NCBI RefSeq assembly: GCF_002549795.1 | Contig: NZ_CP021435.1 | Coordinates: forward strand, 1,426,001 to 1,490,000 | Source: Halomonas beimenensis | Lineage (GTDB): Bacteria; Pseudomonadota; Gammaproteobacteria; Pseudomonadales; Halomonadaceae | Length of the DNA stretch: 64,000 nucleotides | Direction: 5' to 3' | In this document: positions 33,709 through 42,088 of the stretch, piece after piece | Layout: the number at the start of each line of letters is the position of its first letter | Numbering within the stretch: position 1 is the stretch's first letter | Made by a program: the position numbers and the translations under genes | Notes under the pieces: model-generated | Seen by the model: the letters and a program-made list of their open reading frames with translations, nothing else | Database searches by the model: none | Told to the model about the DNA's origin: nothing

Positions 33709-34832
33709 CGCGGTCCTCCTTCCAGGCGCACGCGCGGGTCGAGCAGCGCGTAGAGGATGTCGAGCAGGAACACCGTCGCGGCGAGCAGGTAGGCGAAGAT
33801 CACCACGCCGCCGATGATCACCGGGGTGTCGCGGTAGCCGATGGCCCGGAAGAGCAGCGAGCCCAGCCCCGGCCAGTTGAACACCTGCTCGAGGATGATG
33901 GCGCCGCTCCACAGCCCGATCAGCATCAGCAGGAAGCTGGTGACGATCGGCGACAGGGTGGGGCGCAGGATGTAGCGCCGCTCGATGAGCCGCGACGGCA
34001 GGCCCTTGGCGCGGGCCATCTCCACGTAGTCCTCGCTGGAGTGGATCAGGAAGAAGGTGCGCCAGGAATAGATGGAGATGAAGATCTGCGACAGGAACAT
34101 GGCCGCCACCGGCAGCAGCATGTGCCGCACCACGCTGGCGGCGTAGGCCCAGCCGTCTTCCGGCGGCGGCACGGCCACCATGCCGCCGGCGGGCAGCAGG
34201 GGGACCACGAAGGCGAAGACCAGGATCAGGAAGATGCCGTAGAACCAGCCCGGCGCCGCCGAGCTCGGGGCCAGGGCGACCACGCTGCGGTCCAGCGGGC
34301 CGCCGTAGCGCCGCGACAGGAACAGCGCCACGAACACCGAGACGAAGAAGACCAGCAGGTTGGCGGTGCCGAACAGCAGCAGGGTCGCCGGCAGGCGCTC
34401 GACGATGATGTCGTAGACGTCGCGGGAGCCCCGGTCGCTGTGCATCTGCTCGGCACGCCCCAGGTCGAGACGCAGCGCCTGCTGCAGGTAGTCGACGCTG
34501 CGCACCAGGAAGGGCTCGTCGAGGCGCAGCCGCTCCACTTCCAGCGCCACCTGCCGCTCGATCAGGTCGTTGCGCTCACCGGGCGAGAGGTCCTGGAAGG
34601 CGGGATCGGCCCGCACCGCCTCGGCGGCCTCGCTGCGGATCTGCACGCGGCGCAGGTCGTCCACCTGGCCCCCCATGTTGGCGATGACGATGGTCAGGTA
34701 GACCCCGACCAGCACGGTGACGAACAGCGCCAGCAGCCGCTTGACCGTGTAGAACAGCAGCCGGCGCAGGTCGCGCCATCCGCCGCGGCGGGCGGTAGGC
34801 TCGGGGGCGGCCGCTCCCCGGCGGGCGCTCAT
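33705..34832 (-). CDS. ABC transporter permease (OppB-like)
   Basis: 375 residues with six helices. TM1 is near 25-50 (LLALFVTVLVGVYLTIVIAN). A periplasmic stretch follows (about 50-135), longer than average. The core has LLFGTANLLVFFVSVFVALF, the cytoplasmic EAA-type loop YVEMARAKGLPSRLIERRYI, and LEQVFNWPGLGSLLFRAIGY, the OppB signature. ATG 34832 overlaps the stop of the binding-protein gene by 4 bp. Works with the OppC-like subunit as the membrane channel. Confidence 0.9.
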   Translation of the reverse strand: MSARRGAAAPEPTARRGGWRDLRRLLFYTVKRLLALFVTVLVGVYLTIVIANMGGQVDDLRRVQIRSEAAEAVRADPAFQDLSPGERNDLIERQVALEVERLRLDEPFLVRSVDYLQQALRLDLGRAEQMHSDRGSRDVYDIIVERLPATLLLFGTANLLVFFVSVFVALFLSRRYGGPLDRSVVALAPSSAAPGWFYGIFLILVFAFVVPLLPAGGMVAVPPPEDGWAYAASVVRHMLLPVAAMFLSQIFISIYSWRTFFLIHSSEDYVEMARAKGLPSRLIERRYILRPTLSPIVTSFLLMLIGLWSGAIILEQVFNWPGLGSLLFRAIGYRDTPVIIGGVVIFAYLLAATVFLLDILYALLDPRVRLEGGPR

Positions 34833-37360
34833 GGCGAGGCCTCCGTGCCGCCGGGCGGCACCGTGGCGAAGACGTGGGAGGCGAAGGCCGGCAGGGCCAC
34901 GCGGTGGCTGGTCACGGCGACCTCCAGGCGGTTGGCCCCGACGCCCAGGGCGGCGAGCGTCGCCGACGAGGGGGCGATCCGCCAATGCCCGGGGGCGCCG
35001 CCCGGCTCGGCCTCGCCGCGCTCGACCAGGGTCCCGCGGCCGTCGAAGAGCAGGAACTGCACCCGGTCGATCGCCTGCGGCGGGTAGGGCTCGCCCTCGA
35101 GGGTCACCGCCAGGCGGAACGTCGCCGCACCGCCCCCGTCCGCCGGGCCGGGCGCCGTGACCAGGGGGCCGTCGAGGGCGAGCTCCGGAATCGCGGGACG
35201 GGTGAAGCCCTGCCACTTGTCGGCCGGGTCGGGGAAGTCGCGGAAGCGCTCGAGTACCAGGCTGCCCGCCACGGGGTGGACCGAATCGAGCAGGAAGGGG
35301 CCGTTGCCGATCCAGAAGTGCCCGCGCTCGGCATGCCAGTCGGCGAGCGCCCGATAGCGGGCGGCGATCTCCTCCTCGTCGAGCAGCTCGTCGAGCATGC
35401 CGGGGAAGGGCGAGGCCGTACGGTCGCGGGCCCACTCGAGGTGGCGCGCGAGGATCGGCACGCTGGGCCCGGCCACCAGGCTCATCCAGTCCACCCGCCG
35501 TCGGTCCGCCTTGTTGGAGGAGAACGCCAGCTCACCCTGGCGCTCGGCGAAGATCCCCAGGGCCAGGGCGTGCCACGGCTGCGGCGCGGGGGCGCGGGTG
35601 GCCACCAGGGTCTCGGCATCGGGAAAGCCCTGATCGCTGTACACCTCGATGACCAGCGGGTCGCGGGAGACGAGGTGCCAGCCGCGGAAGTGGCGCCGGA
35701 AGACCTCGAAGGTGGGCAGGTAGGCCGGGTCGAACAGTCGGCTCGCCTCATCGGCCCGCTCGAAGGCCAGGATCCACGGCAGCACGAAGTCGGCCAGCGA
35801 CAGTGGCGAGCCGTCGTGCCAGCGCTGCTCGAACAGGTCGGCGTCGTAGCGCACCCGGACCCGGGTGCGGGCGGTGAGGGGCGCGTCGTGGGCCTCGCCG
35901 ACGCTGACGAAGCGCCCCGCCTCGACGTCCCAGTCGATCCAGGCCGCCTCCGGCACGACGATCTGCTCCGCCGTCGAGACGCTCAACCAGTCGAGGCTGC
36001 GCGCGATCGTCACGTCTTCCTGCACGGTCACCGCGGCCCGCACGATGCGCTGGGGCCGGTAGAGCCCGGTGAAGGGATCGGGCAGGGCCACCGGGTCCTG
36101 GGTCGCGCGCATGATCATCTGGTCGAAGATCCAGTTGCTGCCCGCCACCGGGTTCCACGGCTCGGTCAGGAGTCCCGGCGTGCCGAACACCATGCGTCCG
36201 CCCACCCGGTCGGCATAGCGCAGGGTGTAGGGCCAGAGCGCCGAACCGGCGAGCCCCCCGGCGAGATCGACGGCGACCTCGACGTCGGCGGCCCGCGCCG
36301 AGGCGTTGAGCTGGTCGACGAGCCAGATCCGCGCCGAGTCCTGCATGGCCAGCTCCAGGGCCCGCGCCATCATCGCCTGGCGCTGCTCCCAGTCGCGGTA
36401 GTCGCGGCGCTGCAGGCGCTCGGCGAGCTCGTCGAACTCCGGGGCCGGCGCGTAGGCCTGCCACAGGGGCTCGGCGCGCCCACGGGGGGTGTAGTAGAAG
36501 CTGAAGACCTCCGCCTGATCGCGCTGGATGACGATGCTGATCCAGCCGCCGGTGTAGAGGTGCCAGCGCCCGGCCCTGGGGTCGGTGGCGATCCAGATCC
36601 GTGAGGCCTCCTCGGCGGTGCGATAGCGACGCTCGACGACGAAGCCCAGCTCCGCCAGCAGGTTGGCGGCGTAGTCGCCGACCTGGCGGCGTTCGTCCTC
36701 GGTGCGGATCAGCACGATCAGGCGCACCGGCTCGCCTTCGTAGTGCCATAGGCCCTCGCGGAGCTCCGCGCCGAGGGCGGCCATCTCGCAGTGGATCGCC
36801 TCGCGGGCGGCGTCGGGGTCATGGGCGTAGCGCAGCTCCAGCTCGCGGGCCGTGGCGGCCAGGCGCGCATAGTCGGGAAAGGCGGTGGAGAGCGGCAGGA
36901 AGCGCGGCTCGGCCAGGCCCCCGTAGAGTTCCTGAGCGATGTAGTCGCGATCCACAAGGCGGTTCAGCGCCTCGCGAATGGCCGGCACATGGAAGGGGTT
37001 GAGGGTGCCGTCGGCCAGCTTCGGCCCGGCCGGGTTCAGGGTCAGCTCGCTGGAGGTGCCGTAGGAGAGGTCGTAGCCGGCGGCCAGCGAATCGCGCAGC
37101 CGGCGGAAGACGCCGGGATTGGAGATGCCCTGGGTGAAGACCTGATGGGTGCCCGCCTCGGTCAGGCCGGTGACCCGGCCCGCCTCGTCCTCGCGGGTGA
37201 ACACGACCTGATCCACCAGCGCCCCGCGGCGGGCGCCAAGGTCCACCTCCGCGCTCGCCTGGCCCATGGCCGGCGCGCTCGACGGGCCCGGTTGACGCAG
37301 TGCCACCGCGACCACGCCCACCAGGATCAGCGTCGCGCCAAGAAGCCACAGACCTCTCAT
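34829..37360 (-). CDS. Very large family-5 solute-binding protein
   Basis: 843 residues, against about 530-600 for usual SBP family 5 members. The N-terminus has one hydrophobic segment (GLWLLGATLILVGVVAVAL, about 2-20), a membrane anchor or signal. SBP-5-like sequence follows, for example PAIREALNRLVDRDYIAQEL, then a second lobe set (FGTPGLLTEPWNPVAGSNWI, ARTRVRVRYDADLFEQRWHD). The last 100 residues look like an extra beta domain (LAVTLEGEPYPPQAIDRVQF). It is the first gene of the operon, so ligand capture is its role; the ligand is unknown. ATG 37360 is preceded by GGTGGATCG; an upstream GTG at 37378 is less likely. Confidence 0.82.
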   Translation of the reverse strand: MRGLWLLGATLILVGVVAVALRQPGPSSAPAMGQASAEVDLGARRGALVDQVVFTREDEAGRVTGLTEAGTHQVFTQGISNPGVFRRLRDSLAAGYDLSYGTSSELTLNPAGPKLADGTLNPFHVPAIREALNRLVDRDYIAQELYGGLAEPRFLPLSTAFPDYARLAATARELELRYAHDPDAAREAIHCEMAALGAELREGLWHYEGEPVRLIVLIRTEDERRQVGDYAANLLAELGFVVERRYRTAEEASRIWIATDPRAGRWHLYTGGWISIVIQRDQAEVFSFYYTPRGRAEPLWQAYAPAPEFDELAERLQRRDYRDWEQRQAMMARALELAMQDSARIWLVDQLNASARAADVEVAVDLAGGLAGSALWPYTLRYADRVGGRMVFGTPGLLTEPWNPVAGSNWIFDQMIMRATQDPVALPDPFTGLYRPQRIVRAAVTVQEDVTIARSLDWLSVSTAEQIVVPEAAWIDWDVEAGRFVSVGEAHDAPLTARTRVRVRYDADLFEQRWHDGSPLSLADFVLPWILAFERADEASRLFDPAYLPTFEVFRRHFRGWHLVSRDPLVIEVYSDQGFPDAETLVATRAPAPQPWHALALGIFAERQGELAFSSNKADRRRVDWMSLVAGPSVPILARHLEWARDRTASPFPGMLDELLDEEEIAARYRALADWHAERGHFWIGNGPFLLDSVHPVAGSLVLERFRDFPDPADKWQGFTRPAIPELALDGPLVTAPGPADGGGAATFRLAVTLEGEPYPPQAIDRVQFLLFDGRGTLVERGEAEPGGAPGHWRIAPSSATLAALGVGANRLEVAVTSHRVALPAFASHVFATVPPGGTEASP

Positions 37361-37494
37361 CGATCCACCGTCGGCCACGTCCCCGGTTGCCCGCCTTTCC
37401 CTTCACCCTAGGCGAGTTCGGCCAACGGGGACAGGCCGCCCGACCAGGGCCGTGTCTGCCATACTCGGCGTTCGACCGCCACCGGGGAGTCAGG

Positions 37495-38256
37495 ATGATG
37501 AGACGGTACCTTCTCGCGCTGTGTGCGCTGCTCGTGCTGATGACGCCTGCCGCTCACGCGGAGCGGAGCGTCGCGGCCCGCTATGCCGAGCCGGTCGAGC
37601 GATACGGCCATTTCGCCCTGGGACGGCCCCATGAATATGCGCGCCTGGTCGCGACGACCGACGCCGGACGGGAAGCGGTGCTGGCGTTGCCCAACGATGA
37701 GGTGTTCGAGGACCTGGCGCCTCGGCTCGTGCGACTCACGGATCGGGCGGAGCCGGCCTGGCTGGTGATCGTCAGCTCCCGTGACGGCGGCTCGCGGCTG
37801 GCGCTGGTCGGCCTCGAGGACGAGCGGCTGGCAATCGTGGCGCAGTCGGCTCCCATCGGCAGGCCCAACCGCTGGCTCAATCCGGTCGGCGTCGCCGACC
37901 TCAACGGCGACGGCGAGGCGGAGATCGCCGCGGTGACCACGCCCCACCTCGGCGGGGTGCTGAGGGTCTATCGGCGCCGCGGCGAGCGCCTGGTGGAGAT
38001 CGCCTCGTTAGGCGGCTTCTCGAACCATGTCTACGGCGCCTCGGAGCTGGGCCTGTCGAGGCCCGCGCGGATCGAGGGACGCATGCGGCTCCTGGTGCCC
38101 GACGCGCGGCGGGAGAGCGTGCGCGCCATCATGCTGAGGGACGGAGCGCTGGTCGAAACCGAGCGCTGCCCGTCGAGCGAGCCGATCACGGGCCCGGCGG
38201 CGCTGGATGCGTGCGAGCGGCGCCTGAACCGGGGCGCGTCCGAGCCCCAGGAATAA
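37495..38256 (+). CDS. Secreted FG-GAP/VCBS-repeat-like protein
   Basis: 253 residues with a clear signal peptide (RRYLLALCALLVLMTPAAHA, cut before ERS). The mature part has a repeat-like beta structure and the motif GVADLNGDGEAEIAAV, a DxNGDGxxE calcium-binding loop as in FG-GAP/VCBS repeats. The function is unknown; export to the periplasm or envelope is expected. ATG 37495 follows GGGGAGTCAGG. It is divergent from the binding-protein operon and no link is obvious. Confidence 0.75.
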   Translation: MMRRYLLALCALLVLMTPAAHAERSVAARYAEPVERYGHFALGRPHEYARLVATTDAGREAVLALPNDEVFEDLAPRLVRLTDRAEPAWLVIVSSRDGGSRLALVGLEDERLAIVAQSAPIGRPNRWLNPVGVADLNGDGEAEIAAVTTPHLGGVLRVYRRRGERLVEIASLGGFSNHVYGASELGLSRPARIEGRMRLLVPDARRESVRAIMLRDGALVETERCPSSEPITGPAALDACERRLNRGASEPQE

Positions 38257-38303
38257 CGGCGCGACATCGAGCGCCGGATGGCCTGATTCGCGCCCGTCGC
38301 GTT

Positions 38304-39296
38304 CTACTCCTGGCCACGTCGTTGCGGCCGCTTCCCGTGGAGGTTGCCGATGGGCGCTACCCCCATCAGGCGCAGCAGGCCGTTGCGACAGGCCCTGAGC
38401 CAGGGGTAGAGGCGGGCGGCGTGCCGGGGGCTGGCGAAAAGGCGATACATCAGCCGGTTGAACACGCCGCTGCGGGTACCGAGCAAGGCCAGGCGATGCA
38501 GGGCCTCGCCGCCGTGGTACCAGCGATAGCCGACCTGCAGGGCGAAACCCTGGTCCAGGTCGATGCCCCGGGCGCTGAGCTCGCGGCGCGCCTCGCTCTC
38601 CCGTCGCCCGTCGATCAGCTCGAGCTCGCCGACGTCGCGGCGAATGCGCTGCCAGCGCACATAGCGCCGACACATCGGGCAGTCGCCATCGTAGACCAGG
38701 CGCAGCCGGTGCTCCGAGGGCGGGGCGGCTTGGGGCGTGCCGGGACGGCCGTCGATCTCGCTTGCGGGGGCTTGCGTCTCGGGCTCGTCTACCGGCGCGT
38801 CGTCCTCCAGCGGCGCGATAACGGCGATCTCCAGGCGGAAGGCCCCGGCGCGGCGGTCGGCGATCAGCAGCCCGAGCTGGCGGATCTCCTCCGGCACCAG
38901 GGGCGGGGCGTCCTCCAGCACCCGGCCGCGGAAGACCGGCTCGAACGCCGCCTAGGGCAGGGCGATGCGCCGCCATTCGCCCGCCTGCGGCTGGAAGCCG
39001 GCCCGATAGGCCGCCCCATCGGCCAACCGGTGGGTGTACAGGCGCAGCTGGTAGCGGCGACCGTCGCCGCGCACCGTCAGCCGCAGCCCCGCCCGGCCCA
39101 CCGTCGGGGCCGCCTGCGGCGCGCGCCGCACCGAGGCGAAACCGCCGCCATGCTCGAGCGACAGCGTCCCCGTGAAGACGCCGATGCCCGCCTCGTGGCG
39201 CATCTCGCTCTCGGAGACGCCGCCCATGACGTCATCGTTGATGGCGCGCCAGTGGCGGACCTCGTCGGGCTCCCGGAAATCGATCGATCGTGACAC
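38304..39296 (-). pseudogene. CIA30-DCC (DUF393) fusion gene split by an in-frame amber codon
   Basis: The first part (39296 down to the stop at 38952-38954) is a CIA30-like domain: VRHWRAINDDVMGGVSESEM, FTGTLSLEHGGGFASVR, YQLRLYTHRLADGAAYRAGF. After TAG the same frame continues with FEPVFRGRVLEDAPPLVPEE and IRQLGLLIADRRAGAFRLEI, which completes the CIA30 fold. A linker and then a DCC-family domain follow (LRLVYDGDCPMCRRYVRWQR, CxxC motif). The amber codon falls where tryptophan (TGG) is expected. The two halves could be a recently dead gene or a sequencing error. A GTG near 38921 could restart the second half. Role if intact: redox or NADH-dehydrogenase assembly related, uncertain. Confidence 0.8.
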
Positions 39297-39932
39297 AGCG
39301 TGCTCTCTTCGCGATGGGCGCCTTCCAGCCTACGCCGGCCCCGCGCGCCGGGAAACCACCGGCGTGTGGCCCGCAGTCGGCTCAAACGCTCCTTCAATGG
39401 TTCGACAGGCGTGCCGATGATGCCCGTGGTCCACCCTGACCCTTCTATTCGACCGGGATCTGATGCCAATCGCTCCATGACTTGCATCAACCGGCAGGGG
39501 GATGTCGAAACTGTTCAGTCCCCATGAGGTTTGCCTAGGATTACCAACGAAGGCCGATGAAGACGGCTAAAGGGAATGCATGGACTACCGAGGAGTGGAG
39601 GCTGCGCCGTCGACTCGTGCAAGGTAGGCGGCGTTAGCGTGACGGTTTTCCGCGCATAGCGAGTAATTCAAGATGCTGAGCACTTGGACAAGGCGTTCCC
39701 CGCCGCGAGGGTATTGATCGGGGTGGTTTTCACGCTCTTTGTCACAGCCGTGCCTGAACCACACGGGTGCTCGGATGTAAATGGGTCGGTAACCGGTCTT
39801 TCGATAGACCTATCAGGAAAAATATGCTGTTGTTGCAGTGAAAAATCGCGCTGCTGGAACGCCTTCGATGACGCTTCTCCGCCCCATAGAAAGTCGCCAG
39901 GTGCGATACCGCATTGTAGTGAGGGTTGCCTT
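39297..39932. other. Gene-free stretch
   Basis: About 640 bp without a supported gene. A 26-codon frame at about 39557-39637 (MKTAKGNAWTTEEWRLRRRL and stop) has a SANT-like look but no ribosome site, and may be a relic. The frame continuing into 39933 from 39684 has cysteine-rich, unprotein-like sequence and is taken as non-coding. Confidence 0.45.
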
Positions 39933-40613
39933 ATGAAAGACGGTCTCATTCCCGTTGGTTTGCTTCTCTTTATTGCCTTGTTTGCCTATGCCATGGTTCA
40001 TTCGGCACGAAAGCAGAGAACGGCCAAAAAGAACATCTTTGAGGAATTCGCACGTGAGCAGGGGTTGTCATATCTGGATGAAGACGATGGAAGGGTTCAG
40101 GAGTTCGCACAAGACTTTGATGGAATCGGGAGATTTTTCTCACCCTCTCTTGGCCGAGTGATACCAAAGGATGTCGTCAGTGGAAAAGAAAACTTATCAA
40201 GGACTTTCCTGTTCCGTCATAGCATTCGGTATTCAGCCGGCTGGGCGAGAGAGTGGTTCGTCGCTGGGTTAATTACGAACGATCATGTTGCGGACCGTTG
40301 TGCGGTGCAGTTTTGTAAAAAAGGATCGGACAAGAGTACGATGTACCTTCAGGACGACATAGTAAAAGAGCAAGCTATTGGATCTTTCAAAGTGGTGGTC
40401 AGGTCGAAAAGCTCTTCGTGTGCGGGGAGGTTGTTGGACGAGCATGTCCTGAAGCAGTTGGTGAGCTTTGCCGAGGACCTGCCTTTCAGGCCAGAAATTC
40501 AATTCCGGGGGAAGCGCATGATCGCGTATCTGGCTGATCGGAATGCAGTGGTCGATGATGTGAACAGCTTGAAGAGTCTATTCGAGTTTACCAAGAAAGC
40601 CGCTGGCATCTGA
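39933..40613 (+). CDS. Membrane-anchored protein of unknown function
   Basis: 226 residues. One N-terminal helix (GLIPVGLLLFIALFAYAMVH, residues about 4-23) is followed by a basic stretch (ARKQRTAKKN) and a soluble domain of about 190 residues (EEFAREQGLSYLDEDDGRVQ..., FEFTKKAAGI). I do not recognise a family. Base composition is lower in GC than its neighbours, suggesting transfer. ATG 39933 has GAGGG seven bases upstream and starts directly with the helix; a longer frame to 39684 is rejected. No operon partner. Confidence 0.65.
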   Translation: MKDGLIPVGLLLFIALFAYAMVHSARKQRTAKKNIFEEFAREQGLSYLDEDDGRVQEFAQDFDGIGRFFSPSLGRVIPKDVVSGKENLSRTFLFRHSIRYSAGWAREWFVAGLITNDHVADRCAVQFCKKGSDKSTMYLQDDIVKEQAIGSFKVVVRSKSSSCAGRLLDEHVLKQLVSFAEDLPFRPEIQFRGKRMIAYLADRNAVVDDVNSLKSLFEFTKKAAGI

Positions 40614-40887
40614 GGTTCACCATAGGGTCTCCGAAAATCCTGGGTATCAATGCTTTAATATAAGGAAAGTGGCCTGGAGAAGTGCGGCCTGGGGAGAGGC
40701 AGGTCCTGACCTGGCGTCCAATGTGCTTAGGCGCCAGTTACAAAGTGGAATAGCCTGAGCCAAAACAACTTTCTTCCAGAGGCTGATGAGTTTCCTGCTA
40801 TGCTGGAATTGGTTCCCTTGCTGATTTCGTGGATATGATTGATCTGTTATTTCATACGTTAGGAAAAATAAACTGGAGTCCCTGGCC
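40614..40887. other. Gene-free AT-richer spacer
   Basis: About 270 bp between the membrane-protein gene and the cupin gene. No gene or strong hairpin seen. The end holds the cupin promoter and its ribosome site (CTGGAG). Confidence 0.4.
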
Positions 40888-41250
40888 ATGCCTAGAATCA
40901 TAGAAGCACCCACGATGATCGAAGCGGACGGAAACAAGCCGAAGCAGATTCACGAGTATGTGGGTAGGGTGAATACCGGGCATTCCGAGTTGAGCGTGGC
41001 GCGGATGGTGTCGCCTTCGGGATGGGCCGAACCCGGCCAGCGCCCGGAGTTCATGGAGATCACCGTTGTCCTGAAGGGCCGGGTTCACCTGGAGCACGAG
41101 GGAGGCGAGTTTGACATCGCGGCCGGACAGGCCGTCGTCACCGAGCCCGGCGAGTGGGTTCGCTACAGCACCCCGGATGCTGGCGGTGCGGAATATGTCG
41201 CGGTCTGTCTGCCCGCCTTCTCCCCCGAGACCGTGCATCGAGACGCCTGA
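40888..41250 (+). CDS. Small single-domain cupin protein
   Basis: 120 residues. Cupin motif 1 is recognisable as EITVVLKGRVHLEHEGGEF and motif 2 as GQAVVTEPGEWVRYSTPDAG. The metal-binding histidines are partly replaced (motif 1 lacks the HxH), so metal binding is uncertain. Such proteins can be isomerases, sensors or ligand-binding proteins. ATG 40888 follows CTGGAGTCCCTGGCC. The next gene starts 69 bp downstream on the same strand, so they may be co-transcribed. Confidence 0.8.
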   Translation: MPRIIEAPTMIEADGNKPKQIHEYVGRVNTGHSELSVARMVSPSGWAEPGQRPEFMEITVVLKGRVHLEHEGGEFDIAAGQAVVTEPGEWVRYSTPDAGGAEYVAVCLPAFSPETVHRDA

Positions 41251-41319
41251 TGCCAACCTTCGGTGCTTCCGGGGGTCCAATGGAGCTCGAGACCGCCACA
41301 CCTTGATTTCCATGAACCT

Positions 41320-41901
41320 ATGCGGCCAGTGACCGGTTTGCCTCGTCATGCGGTTGCCTTCGGGCTGGTGCCGATCGTCCTCTGTGGCCTGCTCGCTCCC
41401 GGCCCGAGCTACGCCGACGACTGGGCACTGCAGAGCCTGAGCCTGCGCGCCCGAGTGTCGGAGAAGACCCTGCTGGGGAAGGAGGCGCCGGAGGACTTCA
41501 AGGAGTACGACCTGTCGGCCAACGTCGCCTTGCCATGGGAGCGCTACTCCGCGTCGGGCTGGGGGATGGGCACCCGCTTGATGGCCAGCGCCGGAGCGTT
41601 GCGGGGATCGGGGGAAAACGCCCTGGTCGTGTCGCTCATCCCCGAATGGACGCTGGGAAGCGAGGACGGGCGCTTCCTCCTGGACCTCGGAGCCGGTGTC
41701 GCCCTGTTCAGTCGGCATCGCTTCGGGGAGCAGGATTTCGGGGGGCCCTTCCAGTTTGCCCTGAGCCTGGGCGTCGGCGCGCCGCTGTATCGCCAGCTGG
41801 GGATCGGCTATCGGTTTCTTCACTATTCCGATGCCGGCGTGAACGGGCCCGACACGACGGGCGCGGATTTCCACATGGTCGAGTTCCGCTACCGATTCTG
41901 A
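41320..41901 (+). CDS. PagL-like acyloxyacyl hydrolase (outer membrane)
   Basis: 193 residues with a signal peptide (AVAFGLVPIVLCGLLAPGPS, cut near SYA). The barrel ends in the PagL signature GYRFLHYSDAGVNGPDTTGA with the catalytic His-Ser pair and a C-terminal aromatic (FRYRF). PagL-type enzymes remove the 3-O acyl chain of lipid A in the outer membrane. No strong ribosome site precedes ATG 41320, so the start may be further upstream in frame (41263). Family-level confidence is good; catalytic state is untested. Confidence 0.82.
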   Translation: MRPVTGLPRHAVAFGLVPIVLCGLLAPGPSYADDWALQSLSLRARVSEKTLLGKEAPEDFKEYDLSANVALPWERYSASGWGMGTRLMASAGALRGSGENALVVSLIPEWTLGSEDGRFLLDLGAGVALFSRHRFGEQDFGGPFQFALSLGVGAPLYRQLGIGYRFLHYSDAGVNGPDTTGADFHMVEFRYRF

Positions 41902-41927
41902 TCCTCCTCGGCCTGACGCCTGTCGGC

Positions 41928-41944
41928 GCCTCCCAGCGGGAGGC
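41928..41944. terminator. Short hairpin after the PagL-like gene
   Basis: GCCTCCC-AGC-GGGAGGC, a 7-bp stem with a 3-nt loop, 27 bp past the stop. No T-run follows, so termination is only possible. Confidence 0.4.
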
Positions 41945-42088
41945 CGGCCCGAGCGGAGCGTTCCCCTCCCTGGCTCGCCCGTGGTGGTGATTTTTTAGCC
42001 ACCCGCCCAAGACGACGCCCCCCAAAAGCTGGATAATGGCGGGTTACGCGCCACAGTCGCCCGAAACCACATATCCGGTGCTTCGTCA

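Noticed and set aside
38921..38923. GTG at 38921 as a normal start of an independent DCC gene
   Set aside because: It lies inside the CIA30 domain, so it would make a partial CIA30 protein; one fused gene with a nonsense codon explains the sequence more simply.
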